Below, in pieces: positions 1 through 9,822 of a stretch of 64,000 nucleotides of DNA; the stretch's first letter is position 1, and each line of letters starts with the position of its first letter. This DNA comes from Marinobacter sp. 2_MG-2023. GTDB taxonomy: Bacteria; Pseudomonadota; Gammaproteobacteria; Pseudomonadales; Oleiphilaceae. A program made the position numbers and the translations under genes. The DNA lies in NCBI RefSeq assembly GCF_030546935.1, contig NZ_JAUOPH010000004.1, forward strand, positions 434,001 through 498,000, in the 5' to 3' direction. Below the pieces are notes generated by a model, which ran no database searches, was not told the DNA's origin, and saw only the letters and a program-made list of their open reading frames with translations.

Positions 1-2
1 CA

Positions 3-161
3 CTGGAGCATGCCGCCCTCATGGAGATGGCCAATCTACCTCAGCTATCCCCTAATCTGCGCGGCCTGGCTCAAAAGCGGCTGGAAACCGGCAAGGTTGA
101 GGATTGGGAGAGACGGCTGTTCGATGGAACCAGATCCATACCTGGTTTGCCATACCAGTAA
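3..161 (+). CDS. Possible C-terminal end of an unknown protein, cut by window start
   Basis: An open frame enters from the left edge and stops with TAA at 159-161, giving about 52 residues with an ordinary protein composition (for example [20 protein letters not shown]). I do not recognise the family. It is convergent with ubiV and would overlap its 3' end by about 90 bases, covering the tail of UbiV that extends beyond the usual family length. Either this frame or the UbiV tail is real, or both are. The frame could equally be a chance antisense reading of the ubiV end. Confidence 0.3.
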   Translation: MEHAALMEMANLPQLSPNLRGLAQKRLETGKVEDWERRLFDGTRSIPGLPYQ

Positions 162-1012
162 CCGTTGCAGGGCGGCGCCTCCGCCAGCTGCAATGGATCC
201 GTGTCCGGAGCCTCGCCGCGTCGCACCTGATCATAACGGCGAACCACGTCCGCCATACCCTGATGTTCCGGGCTCAGGCGCACGGTGGCCACGCCCATTT
301 CTTCCATGTCCGGCATTTCCCGCATCAGGTCGTAGCGGGAACCCGACAGGGTCGAAATCCCGTTCAGACGAAACAGCTCCTGGGATTCCCGTGAACGCAG
401 TTCCATACCATCAGGGTGCTGCAGGCAACGGAACTCGCAGTTATCTTTGGGCAGATTGTAATGGCGGGCAGTAAAACAGCGGGACGACCAGGCCAGTGGC
501 AAGAAGCCCCAGGCAAATACTTCTGCCGGCAAATCCAGCCCTTCGGCTTTGAGCTCTGAAATCAATTGCCGCAGGGTTTCACGGCCCAGTTCCACTGGCA
601 GGTTCCAACCTTTCAGCCCCTGTTTCGCCAGCAGCTTCAGGGTCGCGGTGTTATAGATATTCATCGATGGACCGGTCACAAACGGCAACTTGTTCTCTGT
701 AGCCAACTGCAGCGCACTCTGGTCGTTGGCTTCAACGAGATACTCCTGCTGGCTGCATATTTTGCGCAGCGCCCGCAAATCCGCCTCGGACTCGATCAGG
801 GTTTGCGTTGAAAGCACCACCTGTTTGCCGGCGTCTTTGAGAACGCCGGCAATGTCCAGCCAGTCCGCCAGCCTCAGTTCCCGGCGGCGGGAGCACACGG
901 TTTCCCCGAGGTAGACAGTATCTACGGGCCATTCGGCTGCATTGGCGTAAAAATCAAATACGGTTTGCTTGGACCAGAACCAGAGAATCGGGCCCAGAGA
1001 AAGCTTCATCAT
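71..1012 (-). CDS. ubiV: UbiV, O2-independent ubiquinone hydroxylation protein (U32 family)
   Basis: UbiV pairs with UbiU to hydroxylate ubiquinone precursors without O2, using prephenate as oxygen donor and one 4Fe-4S cluster per subunit. The 313-residue product opens with the family start [10 protein letters not shown]. It has the expected cysteines: one in the ETVCSRRR stretch near residue 40, and three in [21 protein letters not shown]. The CNGYW motif near the C-terminus is also typical. A GGAG lies six bases before the chosen ATG. The last 15 or so residues (serine-rich) go beyond the E. coli length. It sits 13 bases downstream of ubiU in the same direction, so the two are very likely co-transcribed. 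Quinone made this way would feed denitrification. Confidence 0.93.
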   Translation of the reverse strand: MMKLSLGPILWFWSKQTVFDFYANAAEWPVDTVYLGETVCSRRRELRLADWLDIAGVLKDAGKQVVLSTQTLIESEADLRALRKICSQQEYLVEANDQSALQLATENKLPFVTGPSMNIYNTATLKLLAKQGLKGWNLPVELGRETLRQLISELKAEGLDLPAEVFAWGFLPLAWSSRCFTARHYNLPKDNCEFRCLQHPDGMELRSRESQELFRLNGISTLSGSRYDLMREMPDMEEMGVATVRLSPEHQGMADVVRRYDQVRRGEAPDTDPLQLAEAPPCNGYWYGKPGMDLVPSNSRLSQSSTLPVSSRF

Positions 1013-1025
1013 GGGTTACTCCGCC

Positions 1026-2021
1026 TTATTTCCATTTGCGATGATAGGCGCCGATGGTGGTCAGGCCACCCTCCGACAAGCCCGACAGCGTGTTGTTCCA
1101 GGCAGGATCCACACGAAAACCGTCTGTACCGGCATCCAGCCTATCCAGTGCCTGGCGCCAGGTGCGGGCGACATCGGCAATATAGGACGGACTGCGTTGG
1201 CGACCTTCAATCTTCACCGCGCTGATACCCAGTTCTTTTAGCTCCGGCAGCAAGTCCAGCGTGTTCAGGCTGACCGGCTCTTCGATGGCGTGATACACAC
1301 TACCCTCGACCTCAAAGCGGCCTTTGCACAGGGTTGGGTAACCGGCAGACTCGCCTTTGCCGTATCGGTCAATGAGCACATCGTTAAGGCGGGATTCCAG
1401 CCCGCTGGGGGTTTCCTGCCAACGCACCGCCTTGGCTGGAGAGCATGCACCGCGGGTATTCGGGGATTCATCGGTCAAATAGGAAGACAGGTAGCACCGC
1501 CCTTCTGCCATGATGCAGAGACTGCCAAAGGCAAATACCTCCAGCTCTACCGGGCTGTGTTTCGCGACACCGCGTACTTGGTCTATAGACAACACCCGGG
1601 GCAACACAGCCCGGCGTATACCAAAGTTGTCTTTGTAGAAACGAAGGGCCTCGTAGCTCGTGGCAGAGCCCTGCACAGAAAGGTGCCGGTGAACCTGTGG
1701 GTATTTGTTGGCTGCGTACTCCAGCAGCCCCATATCGGCCAGGATAATGGCATCCACCCCCAAAGACGCTGCGCGATCAACAGCTGACTTCCAGGTTTCC
1801 CAGCCATCTGGCTGCGGATAAGTGTTGATGGCACAAAACACCCGGGCGCCTTTGCTATGCGCATACTCAATGCCTTCGCCTGCGCGCTTGTCATTAAAAT
1901 TGAGCCCGGCGAACTGACGCGCATTGGTGCTGTCCTTGAACCCCAGATACACGGCGTCTGCTCCGTTATCCACCGCTGTTTTCAGAGCCGGCAAGCTACC
2001 GGCCGGGCAAACAAGTTCCAT
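1026..2021 (-). CDS. ubiU: UbiU, O2-independent ubiquinone hydroxylation protein (U32 family)
   Basis: UbiU is the partner of UbiV in anaerobic ubiquinone synthesis. I chose the internal start MELVCPAGSLP (331 residues, the E. coli length), which has GGAGAGAG three bases upstream; an upstream extension of 19 residues lacks family similarity. The four cluster cysteines are visible in GSLCIMAEGRCYLSSYL, GACSPAKAVRW and TLCKGRFEV. The C-terminal GAYHRKW is characteristic. It is the first gene of a ubiUV pair, divergent from the nitrate-sensor chemoreceptor. The intergenic region carries TTGAT at 2132-2136 with only a poor second half (AATTT), so an FNR site there is doubtful. The third partner, ubiT, was not seen in the window. 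Confidence 0.95.
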   Translation of the reverse strand: MELVCPAGSLPALKTAVDNGADAVYLGFKDSTNARQFAGLNFNDKRAGEGIEYAHSKGARVFCAINTYPQPDGWETWKSAVDRAASLGVDAIILADMGLLEYAANKYPQVHRHLSVQGSATSYEALRFYKDNFGIRRAVLPRVLSIDQVRGVAKHSPVELEVFAFGSLCIMAEGRCYLSSYLTDESPNTRGACSPAKAVRWQETPSGLESRLNDVLIDRYGKGESAGYPTLCKGRFEVEGSVYHAIEEPVSLNTLDLLPELKELGISAVKIEGRQRSPSYIADVARTWRQALDRLDAGTDGFRVDPAWNNTLSGLSEGGLTTIGAYHRKWK

Positions 2022-2247
2022 GGGCTCTCTCCGCATCAAAGTTCGCAAAACCATACTCTGGAGTTCCGTGGACGGCATTGACCTTTGTCAGCGTGCGGAG
2101 AGTTGTTGCATATAAAACATGCAGTTAACACTTGATGACAAATTTACACAGCAAAATGCTCGTTACTACAGATATCCAATCAATATGCATGGAGCTAACT
2201 GCTACACTTCTTCACAATAATTCCAATTAACAATAAGAGAATCCGGG

Positions 2248-4275
2248 ATGAAAAATGTCATCAACAACCTCTCCATGCGTGGCAAACTCATAACGCTTGT
2301 CGCGCCGGCATTGCTAGTTATCATCTACTTTGCGATTGAGAGCATCACCCGAAACTCCGGAGAACTCGACGACATGCGCCAGCTGCAGGCGCTGGTTCAG
2401 CTTGCGGACAGTGGTGATCCGCTGATTGAAGCTTTACAGCTGGAACGGGGCCGCTCCGCCGTAGTGCTTTCAAGGGGCGTAGACCGAGAAGCCGCACAGC
2501 AGGCAGAGCAGGCACTGCTCAACCAACGCAAAAATACGGATACACGACTGGATGAGTACCAATCTCAGACAACCCGCCTTCAACAAGAGGTCAGCTTCGG
2601 TCGTGCCATCACACACAGTATTGAGGCGGTTCGGGACAGCCTTAATGCTCTCGGAGAACTCCGTAGCCAGGCCGACAAACGTTCGATTGACAGCCTTGAA
2701 GCAGAGGCTCGCTATACCCAGTTGATCACCGGCTTGATCAATCGGATCCCTATGGTCATTTCCAGCTCTACCGACTCCCAACTAACCCGGGATCTCAATG
2801 CATACTATGCTTTGGCAGAGGCGGCTGAGGCAGCCGGGCGTGAGAGTGCCGCAGGGGCAGCACTGATAAACCGGGGCAGCTTTGACCTTCCTGCGGCTCA
2901 GAGGATAGCTGCGTTCGGGGGGCGCCAGGAAGCCTTTATCCATGAAGCCGGCGCCATGCTGGCAGATGAATCTGAGTTACTTTTGACGCTTAAAACGCTG
3001 CCTGAGACAGATGAAAGTCTCGACCTGCAAGAAAAGCGCAATACTTTATTCCGCAGCCCTTCAGGCTTGTATGGACTCGATGCAACAGAATGGTTTGTCA
3101 GCACCACAGAGCAACTGGGCAGACTGAACAGTTTGCGAAAAACCCTGATCGATGTTGCCTCATCTTCTGCATCTCACGGCGTAGCTGATGCACGCCAGCG
3201 CCTGATCATCTCATCCGGGATCGCTGCAGTTGCCATCGTAGTGGCAATTGTCCTGATGATGCTTATGGTCAGTGCTATCAACCGACAGATCAACGGTTTG
3301 CTCGATAGCGTCCGGTTTGCGACCGACAATAAAGACCTTACACAACAGATTCACATATCCAGCAAAGACGAGGTCGGCACCATCGGACGAGCACTCAACG
3401 AACTGTTCGGCCGTTTTGGCCACGCTCTTCAACAAATTGACAGAGGCTGCGTGCAACTTGCAACCGCAACCGAGGAGACCAGCGCCACCGCTGGAGAAAA
3501 TGCGACTCAGGCCCAAAACCAGCAGGAACAAATAGAACAAATAAGCGCGGCCACCGAGGAAATGACCTCCACGTCTGAACAGATTTCCCAGAATACCCAG
3601 CAAGTCGCAGACGCCGCCAGTAACGTCATGGAAAGAAGCCGGGCGGGTGAAGAGGTGCTGCAAGGCAGCGTAAACCGCATCCGCTCTCTGGCTGACTCGG
3701 TGAAAGACGTAAACGACGTTATTGAAGAACTGGAGAAACGCAGCGGCAGCATCGTGGAAGTGATGGATGTTATCCGCAAAGTGGCTGATCAGACCAATCT
3801 GCTGGCGCTGAATGCAGCTATAGAAGCGGCGCGGGCCGGTGAACATGGCCGGGGGTTCGCCGTGGTCGCCGACGAGGTTCGTACTCTGGCCCGGCAGACG
3901 CACGAATCCACAACACAGATTGAGGATATTATTAATGGCTTTCAGGTGATTACTGAGAATGCGAGCCGCTCTATCATCGCCAGCCATAAACTTGCCAAGG
4001 AAACCAGTGAGCAATCTTCAGAGCTTGAACAGACGTTTGCCGACATACTCGGAGATGTTAACAGCATCTCCGACATGGCCACACAGATCGCCGCTGCCTC
4101 TGAACAACAGGTAGCGGTAACCCGGGAGCTGGCCGTAAACATGGAAGCCGTCAGTGGAGTGGCCATGCTGACGCTAACAGGCTCCCAGGAAATTTCCCAT
4201 GTAACCAGTGAGCAAGCCAGGCTTGCCCGGCAGCTTCAGGATCTTGCCAACGAGTTCAAGGTTTCAGCAGCCTGA
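2248..4275 (+). CDS. Methyl-accepting chemotaxis protein with nitrate/nitrite-sensing (NIT) domain
   Basis: This 675-residue chemoreceptor has a first membrane segment at about residues 13-28. A periplasmic NIT-type domain follows, with the hallmark [19 protein letters not shown] near residue 53. The second membrane segment is at about 310-335, then a HAMP linker and a cytoplasmic signalling coiled coil. The hairpin tip for CheA/CheW binding is clear ([20 protein letters not shown]). NIT domains are associated with nitrate and nitrite sensing, so it probably steers cells towards respiratory electron acceptors. That ligand is inferred from the domain, not shown. It is divergent from ubiUV and followed by a strong terminator, so it appears monocistronic. 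Confidence 0.9.
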   Translation: MKNVINNLSMRGKLITLVAPALLVIIYFAIESITRNSGELDDMRQLQALVQLADSGDPLIEALQLERGRSAVVLSRGVDREAAQQAEQALLNQRKNTDTRLDEYQSQTTRLQQEVSFGRAITHSIEAVRDSLNALGELRSQADKRSIDSLEAEARYTQLITGLINRIPMVISSSTDSQLTRDLNAYYALAEAAEAAGRESAAGAALINRGSFDLPAAQRIAAFGGRQEAFIHEAGAMLADESELLLTLKTLPETDESLDLQEKRNTLFRSPSGLYGLDATEWFVSTTEQLGRLNSLRKTLIDVASSSASHGVADARQRLIISSGIAAVAIVVAIVLMMLMVSAINRQINGLLDSVRFATDNKDLTQQIHISSKDEVGTIGRALNELFGRFGHALQQIDRGCVQLATATEETSATAGENATQAQNQQEQIEQISAATEEMTSTSEQISQNTQQVADAASNVMERSRAGEEVLQGSVNRIRSLADSVKDVNDVIEELEKRSGSIVEVMDVIRKVADQTNLLALNAAIEAARAGEHGRGFAVVADEVRTLARQTHESTTQIEDIINGFQVITENASRSIIASHKLAKETSEQSSELEQTFADILGDVNSISDMATQIAAASEQQVAVTRELAVNMEAVSGVAMLTLTGSQEISHVTSEQARLARQLQDLANEFKVSAA

Positions 4276-4289
4276 ACTCATAGCATTCC

Positions 4290-4324
4290 CTATAAAACGG
4301 GAGCAAAAGGCTCCCGTTTTATAG
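4290..4324 (+). terminator. Strong bidirectional hairpin terminator after the chemoreceptor gene
   Basis: A perfect inverted repeat has arms CTATAAAACGGGAGC and GCTCCCGTTTTATAG around an AAAAG loop. The arms give a U-rich tract on either strand, so it can end the chemoreceptor transcript and also protect against read-through from the minus-strand symporter operon. Confidence 0.85.
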
Positions 4325-4346
4325 TCAGGCTTTCTGCGCAGAGGGG

Positions 4347-4478
4347 TCAGACCACATCGCTATCCGACTTGCGCGCCTGAATGGCGTCTTTAATCACCGC
4401 GCCACAGATAACCACCAATACACCGAGGGTCAAAGCCGGCCAAGCCAGAATATAAGTACCGTATGCCAGTTCACTCAT
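4347..4478 (-). CDS. Small membrane partner of the sodium:solute symporter (43 aa)
   Basis: A 43-residue peptide beginning MSELAYGTYILAWP, with one hydrophobic membrane segment (ALTLGVLVVICGAVI) and a charged C-terminus. Its ATG overlaps the TGA stop of the symporter gene (ATGA at 4475-4478), which implies translational coupling. It matches the pattern of the very short 'putative transporter small subunit' proteins encoded just after SSS-family symporters. The role is presumably to stabilise or modulate the symporter; this is an inference from context. It is easily missed by gene callers because of its length. Confidence 0.75.
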   Translation of the reverse strand: MSELAYGTYILAWPALTLGVLVVICGAVIKDAIQARKSDSDVV

Positions 4479-6154
4479 GAGCGTGCTCCTTCAGGGATCA
4501 TCGTGGATTCATCTTCATCTGTCGCCTTGTCATAATCGCCAACGCGCTGCTTGATCAGATCAAAATCGAACCTTTCTTTATTAAACAAAGCCATTGCAGT
4601 GCAAACGATGGTGCTGGCGCCGTAGGCTGTCAGAGACGCGGTAAGCACCATGTAGTCACGCAGGAAACCTGTGGCGTAAACCACCATGATCGCCCCAGAA
4701 ATCGCACCTACAATCAGGCCAACCGTGCGACCGAAGAAACCGAACGCCATCAGCCCGAACACGACAGCAGCGCCAACCGATGCCAGCACTTCAAAGAACA
4801 GCACAGTTGCCCCTGTCATCTCCAGAAGCTCGAAACGAGCAATGCAGAACAGTGCCATGGCTACGACGACAGACCACGTAAAGGCGGCATTGGTAACTCT
4901 GTCCCAATAGCAACTAACAATAACCGGGAACACAATGGCGCCCCAAAGTGCACCCACGAAGACCAGCATCACCAATATATCCAGAGAGAAGCTCGCGAAG
5001 ATCAAGCCCGCCGCGGTTGCGACAATCATAGTGATGCGGCCTACCAGCAACATAACCTTAGGATTAGGGTTTTCTCTGGCAATATTCTTGCCGTAGATAT
5101 CGGCCATAACAATCGTCGACAAGGCGGACAAATCAGAGTCTGCAGTCGAAGACAAAGCGCCAATCACCAGCACGAAAAACAGGGCCACAAAGGCAGGCGG
5201 CAGGTACTCGGAAACCATCTGGGGAATCAGGTTATTCATATTTCCATTAACCGGCTCCATACCCACGGTCAGTGCCATCAACCCAATCATCCCAAGGCCG
5301 ATAACAATCGCGCCGTACCCTAGAGTGGCAGTAACAAATGTGCGTTTGATGTGTTTTTCTCGCACCGCAAACAGGCGCTGGGATATGGTCTGATTGCCAA
5401 TGGCGTAGGCAAGTACCGCCACAAAAAAAGGCGCGCCTTGATTCATGATGGCGTCTACCGAGAAAAAATCCGCCTGCTGGCTGGTCAGATTCTGCAGGCC
5501 GTCAACCATCACAGACGGCCCGCCAATCGAAAATAGCACCGCCGGAATAATAACGACGGCGATCGCCATCAGCGCAACAAGCTGGGCAAAGTCGGTGAAC
5601 ACAGAGGCACGGAAACCCGAGGTGAGCGTGTAGCTAAGCACGCCGACGCCCGCAATAATTACACCCGTCTGGAATGACAAAGGTGACAGCACTGAAACCA
5701 GTGCTCCGGCTGCGGTGAAGTTCACCATCAGGCTGATCACACTACCAAGAATATTGGAGCCGGCCAGAATCAACTGGCTGGACGACCCGTGGCGGGCGTG
5801 AATCAACTCACCAAGGGTGTGGCCATTAGGAGCGAGCTCCCGAAATCGACGGCCAAACGGGTAGATGAATAGAATCATCAAAGCACCCCAAAGACCATAA
5901 TGGACGGGGCCAGACACACCGTAAGTGTATCCGGAGGTAGCGGCAGCATAAAAAGACGCAGCCCATATCCAGGTTGCGGTCATACTTGCCGCGCCCATGC
6001 CGAAACCCACGTTATGGCCAGCAACCATAAAGCCGGAGGTGTCTTCTTCTTTTTTGCGAATCAGCAAAGTGAGCAGGTAGGTGCCGCCATAGAAGGCGAT
6101 CAACAACATCATGATCGTCAGTACGGAAAACTGAGCAAAGCCATTCTCGTTCAA
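4475..6154 (-). CDS. Sodium:solute symporter (SSS family)
   Basis: A 559-residue inner-membrane protein with about 13 hydrophobic segments and the SSS-family look (GMGAASMTATWIWAASFYAA, GHTLGELIHARHG, STADSDLSALSTIVMADIYG). It should import an organic solute with Na+, but the substrate cannot be read from sequence. I chose a TTG start (LNENGFAQFSVL) because AGAGGT lies at the right spacing upstream; the longer frame to 6229 adds an arginine- and cysteine-rich stretch unlike the family. The following 43-residue peptide overlaps its stop codon. No regulator lies next to it. Confidence 0.88.
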   Translation of the reverse strand: MNENGFAQFSVLTIMMLLIAFYGGTYLLTLLIRKKEEDTSGFMVAGHNVGFGMGAASMTATWIWAASFYAAATSGYTYGVSGPVHYGLWGALMILFIYPFGRRFRELAPNGHTLGELIHARHGSSSQLILAGSNILGSVISLMVNFTAAGALVSVLSPLSFQTGVIIAGVGVLSYTLTSGFRASVFTDFAQLVALMAIAVVIIPAVLFSIGGPSVMVDGLQNLTSQQADFFSVDAIMNQGAPFFVAVLAYAIGNQTISQRLFAVREKHIKRTFVTATLGYGAIVIGLGMIGLMALTVGMEPVNGNMNNLIPQMVSEYLPPAFVALFFVLVIGALSSTADSDLSALSTIVMADIYGKNIARENPNPKVMLLVGRITMIVATAAGLIFASFSLDILVMLVFVGALWGAIVFPVIVSCYWDRVTNAAFTWSVVVAMALFCIARFELLEMTGATVLFFEVLASVGAAVVFGLMAFGFFGRTVGLIVGAISGAIMVVYATGFLRDYMVLTASLTAYGASTIVCTAMALFNKERFDFDLIKQRVGDYDKATDEDESTMIPEGARS

Positions 6155-6622
6155 ATCAGTACCTCTTTTTTTACAGCGGTGGCCGGCAGAACAGCGTCCA
6201 TCCGGAAAAATCGACAGCCGGAGACACAAGCAGCTAATAAAGCTCGCAGTGCGCGGAGAATAGAAACGTGAAGAACACCGAAAGGTGTCGGCGGTAGCAA
6301 AGGTGCTAGTGCGCCAAAGCGTCAGGGTCGCTATGGAAAGCGGAAGCGGATATACAACCTGGAGATTTGCTTAGTAGTCATTGCATTTACAGCCTCTTCA
6401 GCCCTGAACCAGATTGGCAAGGCCCACTTTTCTCTTGCAGAAAAGCAGTCCGTAAAAAGCACGCAAGCAGCGCAAGGCCATAATTCAGGGGCGATTAATC
6501 TGAAATTCCCGTGAGGAAGCGCAGGAAGTTACGCGAAAAGCGGGCACGAGTCCAGTATTTAGAGGTCATAATAATTTTCCGGGGCACAGAGGGCCCCGGA
6601 TTAAGATCTGGATGAAATACAA
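6155..6622. other. Intergenic region without a recognised gene
   Basis: This 468-base stretch lies between the 5' end of the symporter gene and the 3' end of hemN, both on the minus strand. It should hold the symporter promoter. I found no FNR-type box, no convincing small gene and no repeat, apart from the GC-rich hairpin at 6578-6600. Confidence 0.5.
6578..6600 (-). terminator. GC-rich hairpin just after hemN, possible terminator
   Basis: TCCGGGGC and GCCCCGGA form an 8-bp stem around a 7-base loop, starting 23 bases beyond the hemN stop. The downstream sequence on the minus strand is A/T-rich (AAAATTATT) but not a clean T-run, so it may be a weak terminator or a 3'-end stabiliser. Confidence 0.4.
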
Positions 6623-8041
6623 TCAGATAATGCGTGAAAACCGCTGGCTGGCGCCTTCTTTGCGATAAAAATCGAAAATCTGACAGATTGCCCGAATCAG
6701 CAGTCGACCTGCTGGCTCGACCTGCAGCACACGCCCATCATCACCAATCAGCTCATCGGCCATCATGGGCCTCAGACGGGTAAGTTCATCCGCAAAGTAG
6801 CGGTCAAAATCTTCCTGCCATTCAGCCGAAAATTGCTGGCGATCGAGACGGAACTGGCAGATAAGCTGGCCAATCACCCAGCGGCGAATGCGATCATCCC
6901 GCGTAAGGTTGACGCCTTTGGTGATCGCCAATTGTCCAGCGTCTATGGATGCTTCCCAGGCGGGCAGATCATGGTTGTTCTGGAAGTAGGCATCGTCGGT
7001 CTGGCCGATAGCCGACACACCCAGAGATACCAGGTCGCAGTCCGAGTGGGTGGTGTAGCCCTGGAAGTTCCTGTGCAGCCGCCCGGCACGTTGAGCCACG
7101 GCCAGGCTATCATCCGGCTTGGCAAAGTGGTCCATGCCGATGTATTCGTAACCCGCCTCAAGCAGGCGGTTGATCGTGTTATGCAAAATGCTCAGCTTCT
7201 GTTGCGGCGACGGCAGCGTGTCGTTCTTGATTCGGGTTTGCGGATAAAAACGATCCGGCAGGTGCGCATAACTGAACACAGACAGCCTGTCTGGTGACAT
7301 ATCAATCACTGACTCCAGAGTGTCCGCAAAGCTTTCTGGCGTCTGGTGTGGCAAGCCATAAATCAGGTCAAGGTTGATGGACCCGAAGCCTAGTTGCCGG
7401 GCTTCGCGTAACACAGCTTCGGTCATTTCCCGGGGCTGGATACGGTTGACGGCTTTCTGAACTTCCGGGTTCACATCCTGCACACCCAGGCTGATGCGGT
7501 TGAAGCCGAGTTTCCAGAGTGTGGACAAGGTATCCTGATCTACTTCACGCGGATCAATCTCCACACTGTAATCGTGCTCATCACCACTTTGCAGGTTAAA
7601 CAGCTCGGCATAGCCTGCCATCAGCTCCTGCATCACATCGTTCGGCAAAAAGGTGGGTGTACCACCACCCCAGTGCAACTGCTTTACCGGACGATCCGCA
7701 CCAAACAGCTTCGACTGCATGGCCGCCTCTTTCAGAAGCCGCTCAACATAGGGCATCGCCTTGTCACGCTTCTTGGTAATCACCTTGTTGCAGGCACAGT
7801 AGTAGCAAAGGTGCGCACAGAACGGCAGGTGGGTATAAAGGGAGAGCGGTCGACCGCTGGCCTTGCTGCGAGCCGCAGCCTCCATCATCTGCTCCACCGG
7901 ATAGTTCTGATCAAACTCCACGGCGGTCGGATAAGAGGTATAGCGCGGCCCGCTGAGATCGTAACGTTTGATCAGTGCATCATCCCAGATGAATTCCGGA
8001 AGCGTCGTTTCAGCAGTCTGCGGTGCGGAGTTGGAAGCCAT
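6623..8041 (-). CDS. hemN: HemN, oxygen-independent coproporphyrinogen III dehydrogenase
   Basis: This radical SAM enzyme decarboxylates coproporphyrinogen III to protoporphyrinogen IX without O2, which is needed for heme synthesis during anaerobic growth. The 472-residue product has the CxxxCxxCxC motif (C75, C79, C82, C84 in FCAHLCYYCAC). It also has the HWGGGTPTFL substrate/SAM segment and the YTTHSDCDLVSLGVSAIG C-terminal region of true HemN. I chose the ATG for MASNSAPQTAETT, since the 17 upstream codons look non-coding. An FNR-type box lies 78 bases upstream. It fits the denitrification island, whose enzymes need heme b, c and d1. Confidence 0.95.
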   Translation of the reverse strand: MASNSAPQTAETTLPEFIWDDALIKRYDLSGPRYTSYPTAVEFDQNYPVEQMMEAAARSKASGRPLSLYTHLPFCAHLCYYCACNKVITKKRDKAMPYVERLLKEAAMQSKLFGADRPVKQLHWGGGTPTFLPNDVMQELMAGYAELFNLQSGDEHDYSVEIDPREVDQDTLSTLWKLGFNRISLGVQDVNPEVQKAVNRIQPREMTEAVLREARQLGFGSINLDLIYGLPHQTPESFADTLESVIDMSPDRLSVFSYAHLPDRFYPQTRIKNDTLPSPQQKLSILHNTINRLLEAGYEYIGMDHFAKPDDSLAVAQRAGRLHRNFQGYTTHSDCDLVSLGVSAIGQTDDAYFQNNHDLPAWEASIDAGQLAITKGVNLTRDDRIRRWVIGQLICQFRLDRQQFSAEWQEDFDRYFADELTRLRPMMADELIGDDGRVLQVEPAGRLLIRAICQIFDFYRKEGASQRFSRII

Positions 8042-8118
8042 AATAAAAACTCTGAGCGATTGATTTGTGGGGCCAGCCGAGGTGCGATGCATTGTAGTCG
8101 AGGCAGGCTGAGCGCATC

Positions 8119-8132
8119 TTGATACGAGTCAT
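8119..8132 (-). promoter_or_regulatory. FNR/Anr-type box upstream of hemN
   Basis: TTGATACGAGTCAT matches TTGAT-N4-ATCAA at 8 of 10 specified bases. It is centred about 84 bases before the hemN start. Anaerobic activation of hemN by Anr/DNR-type regulators is well established in pseudomonads. Confidence 0.6.
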
Positions 8133-8281
8133 TTTGACGAATAACGGAATTTTATCAGCTTGCCGCCTGAACTACCCTTGTGCCTATTGCGTATTCTGGC
8201 TACCTACTATGGGTTAAGCGCCCGGGCGATTCCCAGGGCAAACAGACCAAAAACACGCCAGAAACCGGAGCCTAACCTCAC

Positions 8282-9814
8282 ATGCCCAACCTGATTCTGA
8301 TTCTTGGTGATCAACTGACAACCGATATAAGCGCTCTGGATGGCGCCGACCCAGCGCACGACCGGATCCTTTTGGCGGAGGTACATGAAGAGGCCAGCTA
8401 CACCAACCACCACAAGAAAAAGCTGGTTCTTCTGTTCAGTGCCATGCGCCATTTGGCCCGGCGGCTGGAGAACGACGGCTGGCAGGTTCATTACCAGCAC
8501 TATCACCCGGAAAACAGCGAACAAAGCCTGGAAGGCGTCATTTCAGGCGTTCTGTCAGACTTCCATCCAGACAGTATCATTACGACTGAATGCGGTGAGT
8601 GGCGACTGCACAACCAGATCAGCCAGTGGCAGAAGCGCCTTGGTGTGCGGGTTGAAATCCGCACCGACACCCGATTTATTGCCAGCAAGGGTGAGTTCGC
8701 CAATTGGGCCAAAGGCCGCAAGCAGCTCCGCATGGAGTACTTCTACCGGGAAATGCGGCGCAAAACCGGCTTGTTAATGACACCCGAAGACAAACCGGAG
8801 GGCGGCAGCTGGAATTTCGATGCCGATAACCGGAGTAAATGGAGTGGCAAGCCCCCCGCACCTGCACCCTTCAGGGTAGAGCCAGATGCCATAACTCGTG
8901 ATGTTATTGATCTGGTTGAACAACACTTCCCCGACCACTTTGGCACCACCGAGGACTTTCACTTCGCAGTTACGCCAGAGGATGCGCAAGAAGCCCTGGA
9001 CTACTTTATCGAATTTGCCCTGCCCTGCTTCGGCGACTACCAGGACGCCATGTCTGATAGCGAAGACTGGTTGTTCCACTCAATTCTTTCGCCCTACATC
9101 AATTGCGGCCTGCTGGATCCACTCTCCGTGTGTGAAGCGGCTGTAAGAGCCTGGTACGGCGGCCAGGCCCCCATCAATGCGGTGGAAGGTTTTATTCGCC
9201 AGATCCTCGGCTGGCGCGAGTTCGTGCGGGGCATCTACTGGCTACTCATGCCTGGCTACGCCAAAGAAAACCGCCTGGGCAACAGCCGCGCCCTGCCCTG
9301 GTTTTACTGGACCGGTGACACGAAAATGCGCTGCATGCACAAAGCCATCGATGCCACCCGGCGCAATGCCTACGCCCATCACATTCAAAGGCTGATGGTC
9401 ACCGGCAACTTCGCGCTGCTGGCAGGCGTCAAGCCGGAGGAGATCTGCGACTGGTATCTGGCCGTTTATGCTGATGCCTACGACTGGGTTGAGCTGCCCA
9501 ATGTGCTGGGCATGGTTATGCACGCAGATGGCGGCTACCTGGGTTCAAAGCCTTATGCCGCCAGCGGCAAGTACATTCAGCGGATGTCTGACCACTGCAC
9601 CAATTGCCATTACAAGGTCAGCAAGAGCACCGAGCCAGATGCCTGCCCATTCAACTCTCTCTACTGGCACTTCATTGACCGGCATCGAACAGATTTCGAG
9701 CGCAACCCTCGCATGACGATGATGTATCGCAACTGGGACAAACAGAAACCTGAAAAACGCGAGGCATTACTGCAAAGAGCGAGCTATCTGCTGGAGCACC
9801 TGGACGAACTCTGA
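8282..9814 (+). CDS. Iron-sulfur bacterial cryptochrome/(6-4) photolyase family protein
   Basis: A 510-residue FeS-BCP/PhrB-like flavoprotein that probably repairs UV (6-4) photoproducts using light. It begins with the Rossmann-like antenna domain (NLILILGDQLT) and continues into the helical FAD domain (AYAHHIQRLMVTGNFALL). The four expected 4Fe-4S cysteines appear to be present: KMRCMHKAIDATR, then CTNCHYKVS and the nearby DACPF. The family is normally about 500 residues, so it looks full length. No light-responsive site was recognised upstream. It is convergent with the tandem HAD gene, only eight bases apart. Confidence 0.9.
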   Translation: MPNLILILGDQLTTDISALDGADPAHDRILLAEVHEEASYTNHHKKKLVLLFSAMRHLARRLENDGWQVHYQHYHPENSEQSLEGVISGVLSDFHPDSIITTECGEWRLHNQISQWQKRLGVRVEIRTDTRFIASKGEFANWAKGRKQLRMEYFYREMRRKTGLLMTPEDKPEGGSWNFDADNRSKWSGKPPAPAPFRVEPDAITRDVIDLVEQHFPDHFGTTEDFHFAVTPEDAQEALDYFIEFALPCFGDYQDAMSDSEDWLFHSILSPYINCGLLDPLSVCEAAVRAWYGGQAPINAVEGFIRQILGWREFVRGIYWLLMPGYAKENRLGNSRALPWFYWTGDTKMRCMHKAIDATRRNAYAHHIQRLMVTGNFALLAGVKPEEICDWYLAVYADAYDWVELPNVLGMVMHADGGYLGSKPYAASGKYIQRMSDHCTNCHYKVSKSTEPDACPFNSLYWHFIDRHRTDFERNPRMTMMYRNWDKQKPEKREALLQRASYLLEHLDEL

Positions 9815-9822
9815 GCAGGATG

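Noticed and set aside
2132..2145. TTGATGACAAATTT as an FNR box between ubiU and the chemoreceptor
   Set aside because: The second half-site is too poor to call on sequence alone.
3211..4014. 267-residue minus-strand frame inside the chemoreceptor gene
   Set aside because: It is antisense to a strongly conserved signalling domain and shows no family features; the chemoreceptor frame explains the codon pattern.
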